Shown: piece by piece, positions 5,616 to 6,292 of the stretch
Layout: each line of letters starts with the position of its first letter
Numbering within the stretch: position 1 is the first letter of the stretch
Assembly (NCBI GenBank): GCA_029859185.1
Contig: JAOUDR010000177.1
Span: 1 to 6,292, forward strand
DNA from: Gemmatimonadota bacterium
GTDB lineage: Bacteria > Gemmatimonadota > Gemmatimonadetes > Gemmatimonadales > GWC2-71-9
Direction: 5' to 3'
Length of the DNA stretch: 6,292 bases
Notes under the pieces: model-generated
The model's input: only the letters and a program-made list of their open reading frames with translations
Database searches by the model: none
What the model was told of the DNA's origin: nothing
Program-made: the position numbers and the translations under genes

Positions 5616-6163
5616 TCATATCAGTAATATTTGCAGCGTTGACACGCGCCGCCAGCCGTCTTGGGTTCGGACATACAGAACGAGCACGCCCCGGCCGCAC
5701 AACGGCCCACAGAGCGCGTCCACGGCCACAATCGCGCTATCACCGTTCGGAGTAAAGCCGACGCGTGACAGGTAATGAACGGTTTCGGTGTCCGGCGACT
5801 GCTCGGTTGGGATATCAGTCAGCTGCACTCGCCAGCCTGGCACGTGCGGCGCTTCGTCTAGCGGCCGGACAAGCCGGTTCGCCCGCCAGTAGCTGGCGAC
5901 GAGAGTCGGATAGCGAGTCCGTTCGAGGCCAAATCCATCGATGGCCGCCGTCCAAGTCTCGGAGTCGGGGAATTGTGCAGTCCGCGCCTGGAGGGTCCGA
6001 TGAAGGCGAAGTGTGCAACGGAGTCCGGCGCACCAACGAAATCTGAGAGTGCCAGTGCGGCAACCTGTATCTCCGCATCAGTCGGTCCCGGCTGGCCCGT
6101 CGATGGCAGCCGGCTGCACCCCACGACCGCTAGACCGAGCAACAAGGTAGACAGACGTTGCAT
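5616..6163 (-). pseudogene. Small lipoprotein gene of unknown function, broken by a one-base frameshift
   Basis: The ATG at 6163 is preceded by GAGG with a seven-base gap. The protein opens MQRLSTLLLGLAVVGCSRLP, a short lipoprotein signal with a good lipobox (VVGC, C16). This frame reads to IGP at 5993-5995, then loses sense and stops at 5858. The next frame is open across this point and gives LQARTAQFPDSETWTAAIDG, WRVQLTDIP, HYLSRVGF, then ALCGPLCGRGVLVLYVRTQDGWRRVS before TGA at 5616-5618. Adding one G to the GGG at 5993-5995 would yield one 182-residue protein. The GPLCG(R/S)G..L...R...GW pattern near the end recurs in small secreted proteins of unknown function that I associate with similar genomes. 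As read, the product would be a 101-residue protein with a nonsense tail. A sequencing error in the G-run is as likely as a real mutation. The cassette is otherwise intact. Confidence 0.75.
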
Positions 6164-6179
6164 CGAACGCCCTCGCGCC

Positions 6180-6292
6180 GACTAACGGTTTGCGCGTCTG
6201 CTGCGGGCGACTTCTCGGCCAGCAGCAACGTGTATCAATGATGTGCTCACGGCACCCTCCAGGCGAGTGAGCACTCGGCCCGCCGCGCTGCC
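6180..6292 (-). other. attC recombination site D (partial, cut by window end)
   Basis: The low core GACTAAC (6180-6186) is one base off RYYYAAC. The low arm CTGCTGCGGGCGAC (6199-6212) and both family boxes follow: GCAACGTGTATC at 6225-6236 and GCGAGTGAGCAC at 6263-6274. The high arm and GTTRRRY core lie outside. An inner perfect 8-bp hairpin joins GTGCTCAC (6243-6250) to GTGAGCAC (6267-6274). The lipoprotein gene starts 17 bases from the core. The gene that owns this attC lies beyond the window. Confidence 0.7.

Larger units (their letters stand above)
1..6292 (-). mobile_element. Integron-type gene-cassette array (internal part, no integrase)
   Basis: Seen: all accepted genes lie on the minus strand, and between them are long imperfect inverted repeats bounded by RYYYAAC-like and GTTRRRY-like cores. 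Inferred recombination points on the plus strand are near 249/250, 1748/1749 (weak), 2438/2439, 3360/3361, 3623/3624, 5466/5467 and 6185/6186. These give cassettes of about 1.5 kb, 0.69 kb, 0.92 kb, 0.26 kb, 1.84 kb and 0.72 kb. Known: in integrons each cassette is one promoterless gene plus a 3' attC, and cassettes share orientation. Inferred: the integrase and attI lie beyond the high-coordinate end. The unrelated functions and uneven GC content fit serial capture. A set of dispersed intergenic palindromes unrelated to integrons is the alternative, but the extrahelical-base geometry argues against it. Confidence 0.8.

Noticed and set aside
1..6292. tRNA, rRNA, integrase, transposase or plasmid origin
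   Set aside because: I looked on both strands and saw no cloverleaf, ribosomal motif, tyrosine-recombinase RHRY pattern, DDE transposase or iteron set.

Overview
The window reads as a stretch of a mobile gene-cassette array (integron type) from a high-GC bacterium. No ribosomal or other taxonomic marker is present. Soil-type Acidobacteriota, Gemmatimonadota or a relative is only a guess, from the GC content and from resemblance of the TPR, small-lipoprotein and antitoxin genes to families I associate with those groups. Every gene I accept lies on the minus strand. Most are followed at the 3' end by a long imperfect inverted repeat with attC architecture: a RYYYAAC-like core on the low side, a GTTRRRY-like core on the high side next to the gene's stop codon, and paired arms with single unpaired bases on the gene-proximal arm. 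No integrase or attI is visible. By cassette polarity it would lie beyond the high-coordinate end.

Layout in the direction of transcription (right to left): a partial attC (6180 to the window end) belonging to a cassette outside the window; a frameshifted small lipoprotein gene (5616-6163) with attC 5461-5606; a large TPR lipoprotein gene (3712-5433) with a compact 60-bp attC at 3618-3677; a cassette of about 263 bp with no gene, holding only the long attC 3355-3569; a MOSC-domain gene (2575-3318) with degenerate attC 2433-2562; a dihydrofolate-reductase/RibD-like gene (1813-2415) with a weak attC candidate at 1743-1811; a 3'-truncated glycyl-radical-enzyme activase (772-1617) running into a small exported-protein gene (375-839) with attC 244-380; and the start of a RelB-like antitoxin gene (1-196) that runs off the window.

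The genes share no pathway, have very short leaders after each attC core, and differ in base composition (sampled 60-base lines: 50% GC at 2041-2100, 78% at 961-1020). This is what independently acquired cassettes look like. Four of the attC sites (244-380, 2433-2562, 3355-3569, 6180-end) share two conserved boxes 37-39 bases apart in their central part, as expected for a lineage-specific chromosomal-integron attC family. The 60-bp site and the 5461-5606 site lack those boxes, so the array mixes attC types.
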